Below are positions 10,433 to 23,000 of a DNA stretch of 64,000 bases, one piece after another; positions within the stretch are counted from its first letter, which is position 1, and the number at the start of each line of letters is the position of its first letter. This DNA is from Muscardinus avellanarius. Taxonomy: Eukaryota; Chordata; Mammalia; Rodentia; Gliridae. The notes under the pieces are model-generated. The model saw only the letters and a program-made list of their open reading frames with translations. It did no database searches and was not told where the DNA came from. The translations under genes and the position numbers were made by a program. The stretch is taken from the NCBI GenBank assembly GCA_963383645.1, contig OY726569.1, positions 30,275,592 through 30,339,591 of the forward strand, read 5' to 3'.

Positions 10433-12640
10433 CCAGGACGATGGGGCTCATAGGCTGCAGACACTGTGATAGATTCATTGGGAGTGTATGGACCATTCTG
10501 AGAGGTATAAATTATAGAGCACAGAGGGAAATCAGGATGGTGAGGAGAGCCCATGACCACAGGGAGGTGCTGCACGGGGAGAAATGACTCAAGGGTCAGG
10601 CGTTAATGGTCTTCAAACTCCTCAGTCAGAAACTACACTGGTTCTTTATATCTTGAGAGAAAAGAACAAGGACCAGGAAGTGGATGTATACTCATATGAA
10701 GGACTTTCTAATAATTAAATCTGCCCAATGATAGAATGGTTCTTAATAAGTGATGGTGAACTCACCATGGCGAGAGTCAGGCGACCACTTTGTGAGAATG
10801 GCGAAGAGGACATTCAGAGCCTCCCTACCTAGATGTTCTGCAGGTTCTGACCCCTGGGATGGACCAGGGGACTTGAGTGACTTAGAGCCCAAGAAGATCC
10901 TCCATACTGACTGCACCCCGAGAGGCCTGGGGTTCCTCTGGCCCTCGGTCTGAGTATTCCCTGCATTCTAGTTCCTGCTGAGTCAGGCTGAGAAAACTTG
11001 TCACTGGCCAGTGGTGCTATAGTAATGTGTCTGTAGCGTACTTCCTGACCGGGAAAGGGAAGAAACAGGCTGACCCAGTGAGAGGGGAGGGAAGGGCCCC
11101 AGGGCTGGGCCCAAAACCAGGAGGGCCCCAAAAGGAAAGTCCCCTCAGTGGGGCACTCTGTTTTCCCCAGGGTGTGGTGGGTACTGACTCAGGTTGGCAT
11201 CTCTGGAGAAAGAAATGAAGGAAAAGCAATGAAGAAACGGGGCTGAAAAGCTGGAAAAACTTCTCAGGCCAGAACGGAGGCCTCTGTTATGGGAGCCAGC
11301 TCTGCATCGTGGTTGGTGAAGACGCATTGGCCCGGGACACTGGTGGAGCTGGGAATGTGGCCACAAAGCCTGCCGCCTGGGAGAGGCGTAGCAGGGCCAC
11401 CGCACAAGTTCAGGGGCACGAGCACATTCAGTGTAGGGTGTACACAACGTTAGCGCCAGGAGGCAGAAGCTCTGAAGTTCTATGCCAGCAGAGAAACAGA
11501 AGCCATTGAACAAGGTGGGACTCTGGGGGCCTCGGGGAAGAATGAGGTGCTCTGGCTGGCAGACGAGCACAGAGTATGAGGACCTGCCCCAGGACAGAGG
11601 AGCTGCCTCCATGGGGGAGGACGCAGCCTTTCTCCCTTCCTCGTTCCATTCACTGCTACAGTGGTGGCTGAGCGCTCCTGTGCCGGACCCATGCTAGGCA
11701 ATGCCCCTGCTCATGGAGCTTACCCCCTACAGCAATAGAAATTTCTGAATGGTGGAAATAATCATGTTAGCAAATATGATCACAGAGAGGTGTGTGGTGC
11801 TGGGTGAGTATTTAACGGGGGAGCAGCCCTATCTGGGGGAGAGTCCGGAGCTGGGGCTCGTCACACACCTCCTCTGGCCTGTTAGCCCACCAGGGTCCTA
11901 TGGTGCTCATCACGTGGGGTGCAGCAACTCCACTTTCATTTCTGCTGTGGACTACCCAAGGAGACTCATTTGACTGGGTTTCCCTTCATCTGGCAAGGTG
12001 CCTGCACCATGGTGGCCGCTCCCCAAACATTTATGTAATTCAGACAGTTAATCATCAACTGGCCAAGGCTAGGCACCAGTGCAGCTTGGTAGACAGCAGC
12101 AACCAAGACAGACAAGCCCTGCTCTCACAGAGTTTATATTCTAGCTGGGAGGCAGACCCCATAGGAGCAAATACGCAGACAGGTGATTTCAGGGAATCAT
12201 AAGCGCCCTGAGGAGATGTAAACTGTGTATTGAGACAGCCCTGGGGGGTGGGGGCTGGGAAAGAAAGAATGAATGATGAGACACGGAGGTCACAGCAAGT
12301 GCCGGCCAGGCTGAGCCCCACTGGGCTGGGATGAGGGATTATGAGTAGGAGGTGGGGCAGGGAGCAGGCCAGGTGAGTCAGTCAGGGGTGGGCACGCGCC
12401 GGTCCTCACTGCCAGGCCTTGGGGCACCGGGAGGGAGTGGACAGGGAGTGGTGCAGAAGCTCAGTATTCATGTAAAGAAAGAGAATGCCTGGAATTGCTG
12501 ACAGGAGTCACGCTGCGTCCCTGTGGACCCAGTCGTGATTCAGGCTTGAGCTCCGCTCCTGATGCTGGGGTGGAGGACAGGAAGGGTCTGGACTTGCTCA
12601 AGGGCACCCATGGTTCCTACAGCTAACAGCTCCATTGGGA
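10433..12640. other. Intergenic sequence without recognised genes
   Basis: Mostly unique. 11655-11800 and 12050-12240 contain old-repeat wording (CCCTGCTCTCACAGAGTTTA, ATTCTAGCTGGGAGGCAGA) of an ancient mammalian element I cannot name. Open frames of 100-155 codons occur on both strands without family resemblance. Confidence 0.45.
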
Positions 12641-12736
12641 GATTCTTTTTTTTTTTTTTTTGTGGTACTGAGGATGGAACCCAGGGGTATTCTACCTCTG
12701 AGCTACACCCCCAACCCTATTTTCTTCTTCTTCTTC

Positions 12737-12768
<32 letters not shown>

Positions 12769-12930
12769 CTTCTTCTTCTTCTTCTTCTTCTTCTTCTTCT
12801 TCTTCTTCTTCTTCTTCGTCTCCTCCTCCTCCTCCTCCTCCTCCTCCTCCTCCTCCTCCTCCTTCTTCTTCTTGTGGGTCTGGGGATGGAACCAGGGGCA
12901 TTCAACTTCCAAGCTATACCCCCTGCCCTG
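12640..12930 (-). repeat. SINE pieces around a (CTT)n/(CCT)n triplet array
   Basis: An ID-like right half (12640-12720) leads into about 115 bp of CTT and about 40 bp of CCT repeats (12721-12870), then a second ID-like right half. The array likely grew in the A/T-rich linker between the SINE halves. Confidence 0.85.
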
Positions 12931-12960
12931 TTTTTTTATTAATTAATTAATTAATTAATT

Positions 12961-13480
12961 ATTGGTGGTACTGGGGTTCCTGGACCTATTTTATATTTTT
13001 ATTTGGAAACAGGGTCTCTTAAGCCAGCGAGGCTGGCTTAGAACCTGTGTGATTCTCCTGTCTCTGCCTCCCAAGCGCGAAGATTACAAGCGTGCGCCAC
13101 CACGCCCGGCTTATTTTTTATTTTGAAACAGAGTCTCACTAAGTTGCAGAGGCCCTCACTAAGTAGTTGAGGCTGTCTGTGAACCGCGATCTTCCTGTCT
13201 CAGCCTCCTGAATGCTGGGATTACAAGTGTGCGCCACCATGCCCAGCTCTTTATTCTTCTATTTTGAAACAGCGTCTCAGCTGTTCACACTTGTAATCCC
13301 AGTACTTAGGAGGCTGAGACAGGAGGATCACGCAGGTTCGGAGTGAGCCTCAGGTATTTAGTGAGGTTCTCAGCAACTTAGTGAGACCCTGTTTCCAAAT
13401 AAAATATAAAATAGGATTGGGAGTGTTACCTGGAGGTAGAAAGCCCCTTATTTTCATTCCCTAGTATTAAACACACAGAG
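12961..13480. repeat. SINE cluster (minus 12961-13250, plus 13270-13480)
   Basis: A subtype-2 minus copy, a left half in minus sense and a plus copy with an (AAAG)n tail (13478-13530). A minus left half remnant follows at 13530-13625. Confidence 0.75.
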
Positions 13481-13625
13481 AAAGAAAGAAAGAAAAAAGA
13501 AAGAAAGAAAGAAAGAAAGAAAGGAAGAAAGAGGATCTCACTAAGTTATGGACTTAGTGAACCTGCTTCCTGTTTGAGCCTCCCAAGTATTGGGATTACA
13601 AGCGTGCGCTACCATACCTGACTCC

Positions 13626-14320
13626 CATTAGGAAATTCTGTCCTAAACCCCATGCCCCTGAGTAGGACACTAAGGCCCAGTGTGGTGTGCAGGGTCCAGA
13701 CCAAGGAACGATGGATAATAGGAGGCAGTGGCTCCTCAGAGGGTCAGTCCCGGGCACAGACACTGCCACAGGCTGCCACCCCCTCCCCAAGGAGGGAAGG
13801 GTAGACCCTCACCAGGGGGGGCCCTGGGCCCGCACGCTTAGCCACTCTCTGGGTGGCCTGGCACCATTCAGTCCTGTGCCACAGGGGTCAAAAGTTCTGT
13901 GTGAGGGAACATGGCAACAGTGGAGAAGGAAAAGGATCCAAGACCAGGCTCTGGTCCAGGTGGGGGTTCTTACCCTTAGCTAGGAAAAGAAGAACTCCAA
14001 CACTAGCTAAGGTCCAAGGGAATGTCATGGGAAGAAATTTCCCAAAGGGCTTCAAGAGGGAAGAAGACGCCCGGAGGAAGAAGCTTCTGGAAGTTTTGTC
14101 TGGACCTGGTGAGATGAATTCTGGCAGGCAGAAGTGGGCAGGGTCTGGGGAGGGGGAATGAGTGGTACTGCAGAGATGGGAATAGCTCACGCAAAGAAGC
14201 AGAGGAAAGAAAGTATGGCTGAATGCAGGGATGAGCAAGACTGACTTTGGCCAGGAAATCCTCAGGCTGAGTAAACTTTGAAATGTTTTCACTGTTCTGC
14301 CCATCCCCAAAACCTATTCT
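13626..14320. other. Unique intergenic sequence
   Basis: No gene or repeat recognised. Confidence 0.4.
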
Positions 14321-14329
14321 GCAAAATAA

Positions 14330-15165
14330 ATAAATAAATAAATAAATGGCCCTCCAAAGCTACAACCAAACACGAATCAAAGCCTGAACCAGATGTGATG
14401 GTGCAAACCTGTAATCCTAATACTTGGGAGTCGGAGACAGGAGGATTGCAGGCTTGAGGCCATCTCAGCAATTTAGTGAGATGCTGATTTAAAATAAAAA
14501 ATAAAAGAGGCAGGCGTGGTGGCGCACGTTTACAATCCCAGTACTTGGGAGACTAAAACAAGAGGGTCTCAGGTTCGCAGCCAGCCACAGCTACTTAGTA
14601 AGGCCCTGTTTAAAATAAAGAATAGAGCCGGGCGTGGTGTCGCACGCTTGTAATCCCCGCACTTGGGAGGCAGAGACAGGAGGATCGCGCAAGTTTGAAG
14701 CCAGCCACGCGTGCTGGCTTAGGAGACCCTGTTTCCAAATAAAAATGTAAAAATAGGTCTGGGAGTGTAGCCCGGAGGTAGAAGGGCTTCCAGGAACCCC
14801 AGTACCACAAAAAATAAATAATAATAAATAAATAAAGAATAAAGCCGGGTGTGGTGGTATACATTTGTAATCACAGCATTTGGGAGGCTGAGACAGGAGG
14901 ATCGTGGTTTACGAACAGCCTCAGCTACTTAGTGAGGCCCTTTGCAACTCAGTGAGACCCTGTTTCAAAATAAAGAATAAAAAATAGGGTTGAGGGTGTA
15001 GCTCGGAGGTAGAATGTCCCTGGATTCCATCCCCAGTACCACAAAATAAAAAATAAATAAATAAATAAATAAATAAATATCAAAAAATAAAAATATAGGG
15101 CTGGGGGTATAGTTGGGAGTGTAGCTCAGAGATAGAATGATTCTGAGTTCAATGGAAAAAAAAAA
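14330..15165 (+). repeat. Tandem cluster of plus-strand B1-ID SINEs
   Basis: Successive copies at 14388-14510, 14511-14615, 14625-14820 (subtype 2), 14842-15085 and an ID-like piece at 15095-15160, joined by (AAAT)n tails. Confidence 0.8.
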
Positions 15166-15174
15166 AAGCAGCAG

Positions 15175-15400
15175 AGCCAGCCTGATGCAGGGGAGAGAGT
15201 GAGTCCTCCAGAGTTCTACAGGTCTGGTTGAGTCCACACCCTTGCTGTAAAGACGTGCAGTCTTGGATGAGTTACCGGCTTTTCTGAGCCTCAGTTTCCT
15301 CAGCTGTAAGAGGATATTTACTTCCTGGGTCAGATGGAAAGATGAAGGAAGATCTAGGCAGGGTGTTTTAGTCACTGCAGGTACTCAAGAAATTCTCTCA
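15175..15400 (+). repeat. MIR element
   Basis: MIR wording in sense orientation: GCAGTCTTGGATGAGTTAC, GAGCCTCAGTTTCCTCAGC, GTAAGAGGATA. Confidence 0.75.
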
Positions 15401-15505
15401 GCTCCTACAGTACCTTGAGTCTGACCGCTCTGCTCTGTTAAAGGGAGAGAGTGAAAGGCCACGGCCAAGGCAACTGAGCGCCTCTTGCACAAGCTCCTCT
15501 AGGAA

Positions 15506-15507
<2 letters not shown>

Positions 15508-15557
<50 letters not shown>
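15508..15557. repeat. (GT)n microsatellite
   Basis: About 23 uninterrupted GT units, followed by a minus-strand SINE left half (15565-15700). Confidence 0.9.
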
Positions 15558-15560
<3 letters not shown>

Positions 15561-16251
15561 GGGGATTTTTCATTTTGAAACAGGGTCTAACTGAATTGCA
15601 GAGACCTCACTAGGTAGCTGAGGCTGGCCGAGAACCTGCAATCCTCCTGTCTCAGCCTCCCCAGTACTGGGATTACAAGCATGCACCACTGCGCCTGGCA
15701 GGATGTTTGTTCTGGCTTTGTTTCTTCTGGAACTGTCTCACCAAGTGGAGAGGCGGGGAGCCAAGACCTCCTCACCAGATAGGAGTATATGTGTCGTTAC
15801 TTGCTAACAGAGATTGCACAAAGCCACCCTTCACTTTCTCCATCTGCCCCCTTCAGCATCCTCACAGGCTCCGCGGTATCCAAGGGCCTGAGGAATGGTC
15901 TTCTCCTGACTCTCCAATACCAGTGCCTCTCCAGCCCTGGCATTCTAGTTCAGGCTGGCCTGTGATCCCTAGACCCAGCTGCAAGCTGAGCCTGTACCTG
16001 GGTCCTGGCTTGGGAAGACTCTTCACCCGCCACAGCTGACCCCTGCAGAGTCCTCTGGCACTTTGGGGCAGCGGGTGGTGCATAGCAGCATCCCACTGAG
16101 AACGGCAGACCTCTCAGCACAAGACAGCTCTGTCCAAATCCCTGCATTAAGACTTCACCTAACTCCAGCATGGCTTCTAGCAGCATACGACCATGTCCCT
16201 AGGAAGACCAGCCCCCATCCTCATCCCAAGTGCCTGCTTGAGAAACCTAAG

Positions 16252-16328
16252 TGCTGGGCTGGAGATGCAGCTCTGTGGTAGAGTGCTTGCCTAGCACACA
16301 TGAAGCTCTAGGTCTGACCCCCGTGTAC
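16252..16328 (+). repeat. ID element (tRNA-Ala-derived SINE)
   Basis: GGGCTGGAGATGCAGCTCTG, GTAGAGTGCTTGCCTAGCAC and AGGTCTGACCCCCGTG are the A box, middle and B-box region of a classic rodent ID. Confidence 0.85.
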
Positions 16329-16389
16329 AAAGGAATGAAGCTCAGTGCTTCTAGGAAAGTTCTCTTTGTGTACCGGCTGCACCTGATCA

Positions 16390-17160
16390 TAGACCCCTCA
16401 CCCCTCTTCTTACACCATTTACCCTGCAGAGCTTATAGTTCTAGTTTGGGTCTGGACTGTCCTCAAGCCTCCTGTGTCTGGATGTGGGCTTTTGGGAAGT
16501 GACTGGACCACGAGGGCTCTGCCCTCATCAGTGGACTGGGCCATCGGTGGCTGGATGCACTGGGAGGGGGTCCTCTTGGGGATTATAACTTATCCCTGGC
16601 CCCTTCCCCACACTGTTCCCTGGCTCTGTGAGCTGAGCAGCTTTCCTCTGCCTGCCCTTCCACCATGTTTCTGCCTTAGAGGCAGATGACCATGGACTGA
16701 TCCTCTGGAACTGTGACCCAAGATACATCTTTCCTCCTCTAAGATGTTCTTTTTATTCTTTAATTAATTAATTAATTTTTTGGTGGTACTGGGGTTCCTG
16801 GAAACCCTCCTACCTCCGGGGTACACTCCCAGACCTATTTTTTTTTATATATTTTTAAAATTTGGAAACAGGGTCTCCTAAGCCAGCGAGGCTGGCTTCG
16901 AATCTACTTGATCCTCCTGTCTCTGCCTCCCAAGCGTGGGATTACAAGCGTGTGCCACTACGCCCGGTTTATTCTTTATTTTGAAACCCAGTCTCATAAA
17001 GTTGCTGAGGGCCTCACTAAGTAGTTGAGGCTGGCTGCGAACCTGTGACCTCCTGTCTCAGCCTCCCAAGTACTGGGATTACAAGCATGTGCCATCACAC
17101 CAAGCTTAAGTTGTTCTTGTCAGTTGTTGTTTAATCACAGAGACCTGAAGCTGACTAACA
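16390..17160 (+). repeat. Old interspersed repeat, split by two minus SINEs
   Basis: Shares wording with 26140-26492 (ACCATGGACTG, TGGAACTGTGACCCAAGATA, CATCTTTCCTCCTCTAAG, AAGCTGACTAAC). The family is a common mammalian medium-reiteration repeat I cannot name. Minus SINEs occupy 16775-16970 and 16971-17105. Confidence 0.6.
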
Positions 17161-17162
17161 CA

Positions 17163-17345
17163 AGCCAGGTGTCATAGTATATGCTGGTAATCTCAGTACT
17201 TGGGAGGCTGAGACAAGAGGATCACAGTTTCAGGACCAGCTTCAGCAACTGAGCGAGACCTGTTTCAGAATAAACTGCAGTAACTTAGGGAGAACTGTTT
17301 CAAAATAAAAAAATAAAAAGAGTTGAGTTCACCCTCCCCCCCAAA
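17163..17345 (+). repeat. B1-ID SINE remnant
   Basis: AGCCAGGTGTCATAGTATATGCTGG-type start (diverged) and CTGTTTCAAAATAAA end. Confidence 0.6.
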
Positions 17346-18650
17346 AAAGAAGGAAAGGGCCTGCCTCCCAGGCTCTGTGGAAAGAGCATCCTTAGATAAC
17401 CACCACCTAACAAACATGGCTGGTCTTATCACTCTCACTCTATTTTTCTTTTGAAACACCCAAGCCACCTCTGCACAAATTAGAATGGGGCTCAACTCAA
17501 CTCTTCCCCCTACTATCAGTTGTTACTAAACAAAATCTGTTTTCATTGCTTCAAAACTAATATCCTGCTGTGTTCATCTTTGATACCACCTGGCAGAAGA
17601 TCCAGCCGAGCCCCTCCTTAGCTCCTGCTCGGTCCTGAGCGAATCCTGCCTCCTCTGCAGCTCAACACAATGCTCCGGTGATGACCCCCGGGTGGGGGTG
17701 CCCACGGGTGTGTGTTGGGGGGCTAAGTGAGGCAGGGAATCAGAAGACACTGAGACAGGCAAGAATGCCTTCGCTGTCTGGAGGCAGAAACTGAGGCAGA
17801 GGTAGGCTTGGTGAAGAAAGGCAGGGAGGAGTGTTGTGAGACCTGACAGGGACAGGCTGCCTTCCTTGGTCTAGGGAGGAGCCTGGCGGCAGTGGCCCCT
17901 CCCGCTGGCCTCTGGGTCTCACCACGGTTGGTTGTCTAATTGTTTCAGGATGAGGACTGAGCACTTGGGGAGCTGGACCTCCGTCTCACAGGCTTGCCTG
18001 TGTGTGCCCACCCCTCCCTGTGAGGGCGGGACACTGGAGAGGACACCGGCTGAAGAGCTGGAAGGTTAGAGGATCCCAGTGGAGGGCCAGTGGGAAGGGC
18101 AGGGGAGAGTCGAGTCTGAGGGCCCAGGGAGGGTGTGTGGGATGGACCAGCCTGGTGGGGAGGACCAGGGCCCAGAGGGGGCAGGGAGGGGTGTGGCAGT
18201 GACCTCTGGGTCACAGTGAGAGTTCTCCTCAGGGACATCAGGCCTTCTAGGAGCTGAGGATAGGGAGGAGCAGGACAAGGAAGAGGAAAAAGGACAGCTC
18301 TAGGCTCAGCCACCTGCCTTGATTCGTCAACTGGGCTCCTGGGTCCCTGCCCACCCTCACTCCCCTCACCCCACCACTTCCCTTGCCTGATGGGGACCTC
18401 CCCTCCCACCACAGGCCCAAAGAGGCCTTCAACAGTGCAAGGAAACTCCTCCTCTGAGACCTGTCCCCTCAACTGGAGCCCCAGGCCCCTCGGTCCAGCC
18501 CTGTGTCCATCACCTTCCTGCTGAGCACAGGACAGTTGGTCAGAGCGCATATTCACGGGGTACCCTGGGGCACAGGCTCCACAGTTGGCCTCATTTTGAC
18601 ACCCCCACCTCCCCACCCCTCCACTTTGTTCAGAGATGCCTGCACCCAAG
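17346..18650. other. Unique G+C-rich intergenic sequence
   Basis: No SINE for 1.3 kb. A 237-codon minus open frame at 17945-18658 is proline/serine-rich, lacks any domain and runs into a SINE, so I do not call a gene. Confidence 0.4.
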
Positions 18651-18835
18651 CCGGGCATCGTGACAAACGCTTGTAATCCCCGTGCTTGGGAGACGGAGAC
18701 AGGAGGATCGCGCAGGTTCGAAGCCAGTCGTGCTGGCTTGGCTTAAGAGACCCTGTTTCCAAATAAAAAAAGTATAAAAATAGATCAGGGAGTGTAGCCA
18801 GGAGGTAGAAGGGTTTCCAGAAACCCCAGTACCAC

Positions 18836-18863
<28 letters not shown>
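18651..18863 (+). repeat. B1-ID SINE, subtype 2, A27 tail
   Basis: AGCCGGGCATCGTGACAAACG to CCAGTACCAC plus a long pure A tail, then GAGAGA; AGAGATGCCTG(C/T) appears on both sides (TSD). Confidence 0.85.
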
Positions 18864-18866
<3 letters not shown>

Positions 18867-19819
18867 AGAGATGCCTGTGCCCTCCTGTCTGGCCTTATCT
18901 CTGGATCCAGTTCAACAAGGGCAGATTCCTTGGCATCTCTGATTTCCTGAAATTGGAGGAGAAGGCGCTGCCTGAATCCAGGTGAGGGGCGGAGGAATAG
19001 CGGACGGTGCTGACCACTCTCAGCTTCCTTTTGAAATGGTACCACCTGAATTGCTTTCTGCAGAAATGATTGCATGAGCCCTTCAGGGCCACCCTGCCTG
19101 CTCAGTTATGCTGCCACCAGCACAAAGAGGCCCCAGCAGGCTGAGGGCATTTCTCCAGGAGCCACAGGTGTCAGCCATGACAGCACACTGAAGGGCCATC
19201 AGGCACAAAACTGGAAAAAAGGAGCTGGGGGAGCTGGGCAGACACTAACACTGTCTGCTGCAGTAGGATTCAAGCAGAATACAGACCTGATCAGACTTGG
19301 ATTAGAGGGTGCTCTCAGGGGCCGAGGCTATGGCAGATGCAGAGGAGGAAGAGAGGCAAGCCTGAGAGGAGCAGCCGTGTGAGGCCGCCTGGTCTCAGTG
19401 CTGCCAGCATGCGAGAGCCATGGAGGTACAGGCCAAGAAGAGATTCTAGGAGGCGACATCCACTGGCCAGGAACCCGAGCCAGTATGAAACTGCTGCCAT
19501 GTTACCCTGGCATGAGACCAGGTACAAAGAAAGAATGTGTTTGAGCAGCGAAGCCAGATTGCCCAAGGTTAGCCCTAGTGGGACACTTGCGTGGCTGGCT
19601 GAAGTGGAGCCTGCCCCCACTCCTGTGGACGGGATGCTTCTGGTCGTGGAGGGACCCTGCCCACAGCTGAGCACGGGAACAGGCCTTACAGGGAAGAGCA
19701 GGAATGGGTCCTTATCCTAAGACAGTCAGAGCCTCTCAAGAACTACATGCTTAGACATCTTTGACTCTTCCTCCCAAGTACTTACTACTTTGTTAAGCAC
19801 AATGTCGGCACTCACAAAC
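18864..19819. other. Unique sequence downstream of DHRS1
   Basis: No gene or repeat recognised between the SINE and the DHRS1 poly(A) signal. Confidence 0.4.
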
Positions 19820-19841
19820 ACGCAGAAGGGGAAATAAGACA

Positions 19842-19847
19842 TTTATT
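19842..19847 (-). terminator. DHRS1: Poly(A) signal of DHRS1
   Basis: AATAAA on the minus strand lies 236 bp downstream of the DHRS1 stop codon (20083-20085), in unique sequence. It is the first canonical hexamer after the stop, so the 3' UTR is about 260 nt. Confidence 0.75.
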
Positions 19848-20082
19848 AGTTCAGAACATTCATTGATACTGAGGCAAAAAGTAAAATGGAGAAACAAGGA
19901 AAACAAAGGCGCAGAGAAGGACCTATCAGGGCACAGAGAATTGATCACCATCACCCGAAAGAGGCCTCTCTTTACCTCACAGGCAAGAAAGGCCAGAAAG
20001 GCCTTTATCTTCCTCTGAGATCGGCCCAAACACCTCAGCCCAAGGGGGCGAGGGGCAGAGCTGTGATGTCAGGCCAGGAGGG

Positions 20083-23000
20083 TTAAAACTTGCTGCTGTA
20101 GAGAGTGATAATCCACTTGGGCATGCGGAGGAAGCCAGGCAAGTAGGAGGCCAGCCAGCCCAGGCTGGAGACACGCGAGAGAACAGAGCCCATAGAAAAG
20201 TAGTCTGGGATGTGGCGACCTGAGGACAAAATGGAGAAAGAAGAATTTACCCTCATTTCCTACCTCTCAAACACCCTAATTCTAAAGAAACCGAGGGAAA
20301 CAGTGAACAGGAAACAGAAGGAATGGCAGTTGAGACAGGCTGCTGGCACGGAGCTCTTACCGTCCACATCCACAAGGCCATAGCGTCGAGCAAGGTCACA
20401 GGACGGCAGCACCTTCCCACTCAGGCTCAGGATGTTGGGGTCTACGGGCACACACAGGTGGAGATGGGGGGCCCGGGTGTGGTAGAGAGGGACAAGGTTT
20501 GAGCCCGGAAAGACAGCGCAGACCCTGGAGAATGGTTTCTCTCCGTTCCTAAGAGGGCTCTTGGCCATCCTCCCAGGTGCCAGATCCTAAGACCTGCAAA
20601 CCTCGAATCAGAGATCCTGACCCCTTAAGCTTCCAGAAGCCAGAGAAAAGATGGGCCCATTTCTCACCACCTCCCCAACCCAGACAGGCTGCCACTGCCC
20701 TGCAGGTCCTCTATGCTCTTTTTAATTTCAGCTGCCCCTCATGTCTTTACCTGTTGCCAAAGCCACCACACATTTGCCACTCATTTCTGGGCTTTCTGAC
20801 GATGAGAAATTTGCTTTGTACTGAAAAATGGGTTAAGAAGAAGAGAGTTAATAACCAAAGCACTGCCCAAATCTTCCCCCCTTTAAGCTTCTCTTCCAGG
20901 AGGAAGAGAGGCCAAAGACCTTGTGTAGGAGCTGCAGGAGCCAGTGTCTTAAAAGGCACCAAGAGCCACATCCTCCTGTGTTCAGGCAAGCCCTGTGCCC
21001 CAGCACCAGGGTACACTGCCTTAGCTGAGTGCCAGGGCAAGTGCTTGGGTTTTGGAGCTAGCCAGGTGTCTCACTTATGCTGTGTGTGTGACCTAGAACA
21101 AGTTTTCTTCTCCCTTTCCTTTCCTTTCTTTTTTGGTGCTGGGAATTGAACCCAGGACCTGCACATACTAAATACATGCTCTATCGTGGAGGTACACTCC
21201 TAGCCCCAGAACAAGTTTCTTAACCTTCCTGGGCTTCAGTTTAGTCTGTAAAATGGATATTGTATCTCCCTTACAAGATTAAAAGACATCTGTATATACA
21301 GTACTCAGCCCTGTGCCTGCCCCAGTAAACACGTGATTAGTGGTGTTTTTGTAACTGAGGATGGAGAGGCTGTTTCCCCCGCATTCTCTACTTCCCTACC
21401 CCTCCCCTGACCAACCTGCTTAAACTGGGGGTTTTTAAGGTAGTCCTTTTCCATAAAGTTCTTCAATGTTTCTGTCTGTACTATCCCTGGCCACAGAGAC
21501 ACATAGCTGACCCCATGGCTCCGCAGCTCGTGGGCACAGTCAGCGGCCAGTCTATCACACTGTGGAGAGATGCAAGGCAGAATGAGAGTCAGGGTACCTG
21601 GCCAAGTCACCTTCCTCCCCTGCTCCCTTTGCTTTCAATAGGGATGCCCCAGGCCCTTGTCCTTCCCGGGAGCCCTGCGGTCTCTGCTGCCCATCTTCCT
21701 CTGTGTGATGCCTACTCTGTTAGACTGAGGGAAGCCCAAGGAACGAGACCCTCCATGGATGGGGCAGTGGGAGCCAGACTTACCTCACAAGCTATATAAG
21801 TACCATCTCCGTCTTATACCTCCCCAACCCCTACAACACTGGGTCCTTACCGCAGCTTTGCCTACGCCATAGGGGACGTTGAACATATAGCGCAGCCCCC
21901 CGGGGGAGGAGATGACCACGATGAGTCCCCGGCCAGCTGGTACCATCATCCGTGCCCCATACACTGAGCACAAGTAGTGGCCTCTAGAAGGTGGAGCAAG
22001 GAAGGGAATGAATTGCTGGGTTAATGCTGGCCTGGGCGCCGCAGGTCCTGGCTGCTTCCTGTGCCCTCTAGGGGTGGCTGCTGAGAAGAGAACTGGTCAA
22101 ATTAACCACTGTAAGATGAAAAATTGTGATCTTTAGAAGTTGTAATAGAAGAAAAGTGTTCTGTCACAATGGTAACCACAAATGTAAAATGGTTCAGAGG
22201 GAAAAACTAAAGAACTCTATGGCGTCTATATGGGAAAACTGACACTATAAAAGAACAAGTATAGATAAAATTGTCCAAAGAATTAAACATCTACTCTACA
22301 TATTTCATAGATTTAGCCAATTTGAGTTATATCTCATAAGACTTTTTGGAGGAATTAACAAAAGAAAGATCAATGAGAAGACAGCTAGGAACATTACAAA
22401 AAAGAATGTCTTGTAGGTTTGCTCTCCCTGTTCCCACCACCCATGTTAAAATGTACAGCCAGCCGAGCACAGTGGCACGTGCTTGCAGTCCCAGTACTGA
22501 GGATCCTTAGCAACTCAGCAAGACCCTGTTTCCAAATAACAATAAAGTAGGGCAGGAGGTGCAGCTCAGAGGTAGATGCCCCTGGATTCAATACCCAGTA
22601 TCTCTCTTTCTCTCTAGTAGGAAACAGTTCAAATAATACTATGGCAATATATGAAGGTATTACTGTCAATTTAAGATGTACAGGGAGGAAGAAGGGAGGT
22701 GAGATGGGATGCGGAAGGAAATACGCCAAGAACCGTGTGCGTATACTGTGTACCAACGCTAGGAGTGGTGGCGCACGTGTGTCATCCCGGCATTCGAGAA
22801 GCTGAGACAGGAGGATCGTGGTTCGCAGCCAGTCTCAGCTACTTAATGAGGCCCTTTGCACCTCAGTGAGATCCTAGTGCTGGGGGTGGAGATAGGAGGT
22901 AGAATGCCCCCGGGTTCCATCCCCAGTACTGAAAAAAAAATATATAAATATATATATATCACATTGAGCCTCACTATGATGGGTAATTGCAATATAATAA

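Noticed and set aside
12692..12905. Poly-Glu/poly-Arg/poly-Leu frames
   Set aside because: Translations of the (CTT)n-(CCT)n array.
13478..13530. Regular spaced repeats that might suggest a CRISPR-like array
   Set aside because: It is a simple (AAAG)n SINE tail; the DNA is mammalian and the dispersed repeats are SINEs with variable spacing.
17945..18658. 237-codon minus open frame in the left intergenic region
   Set aside because: Low-complexity composition, no recognisable domain, runs into a SINE.
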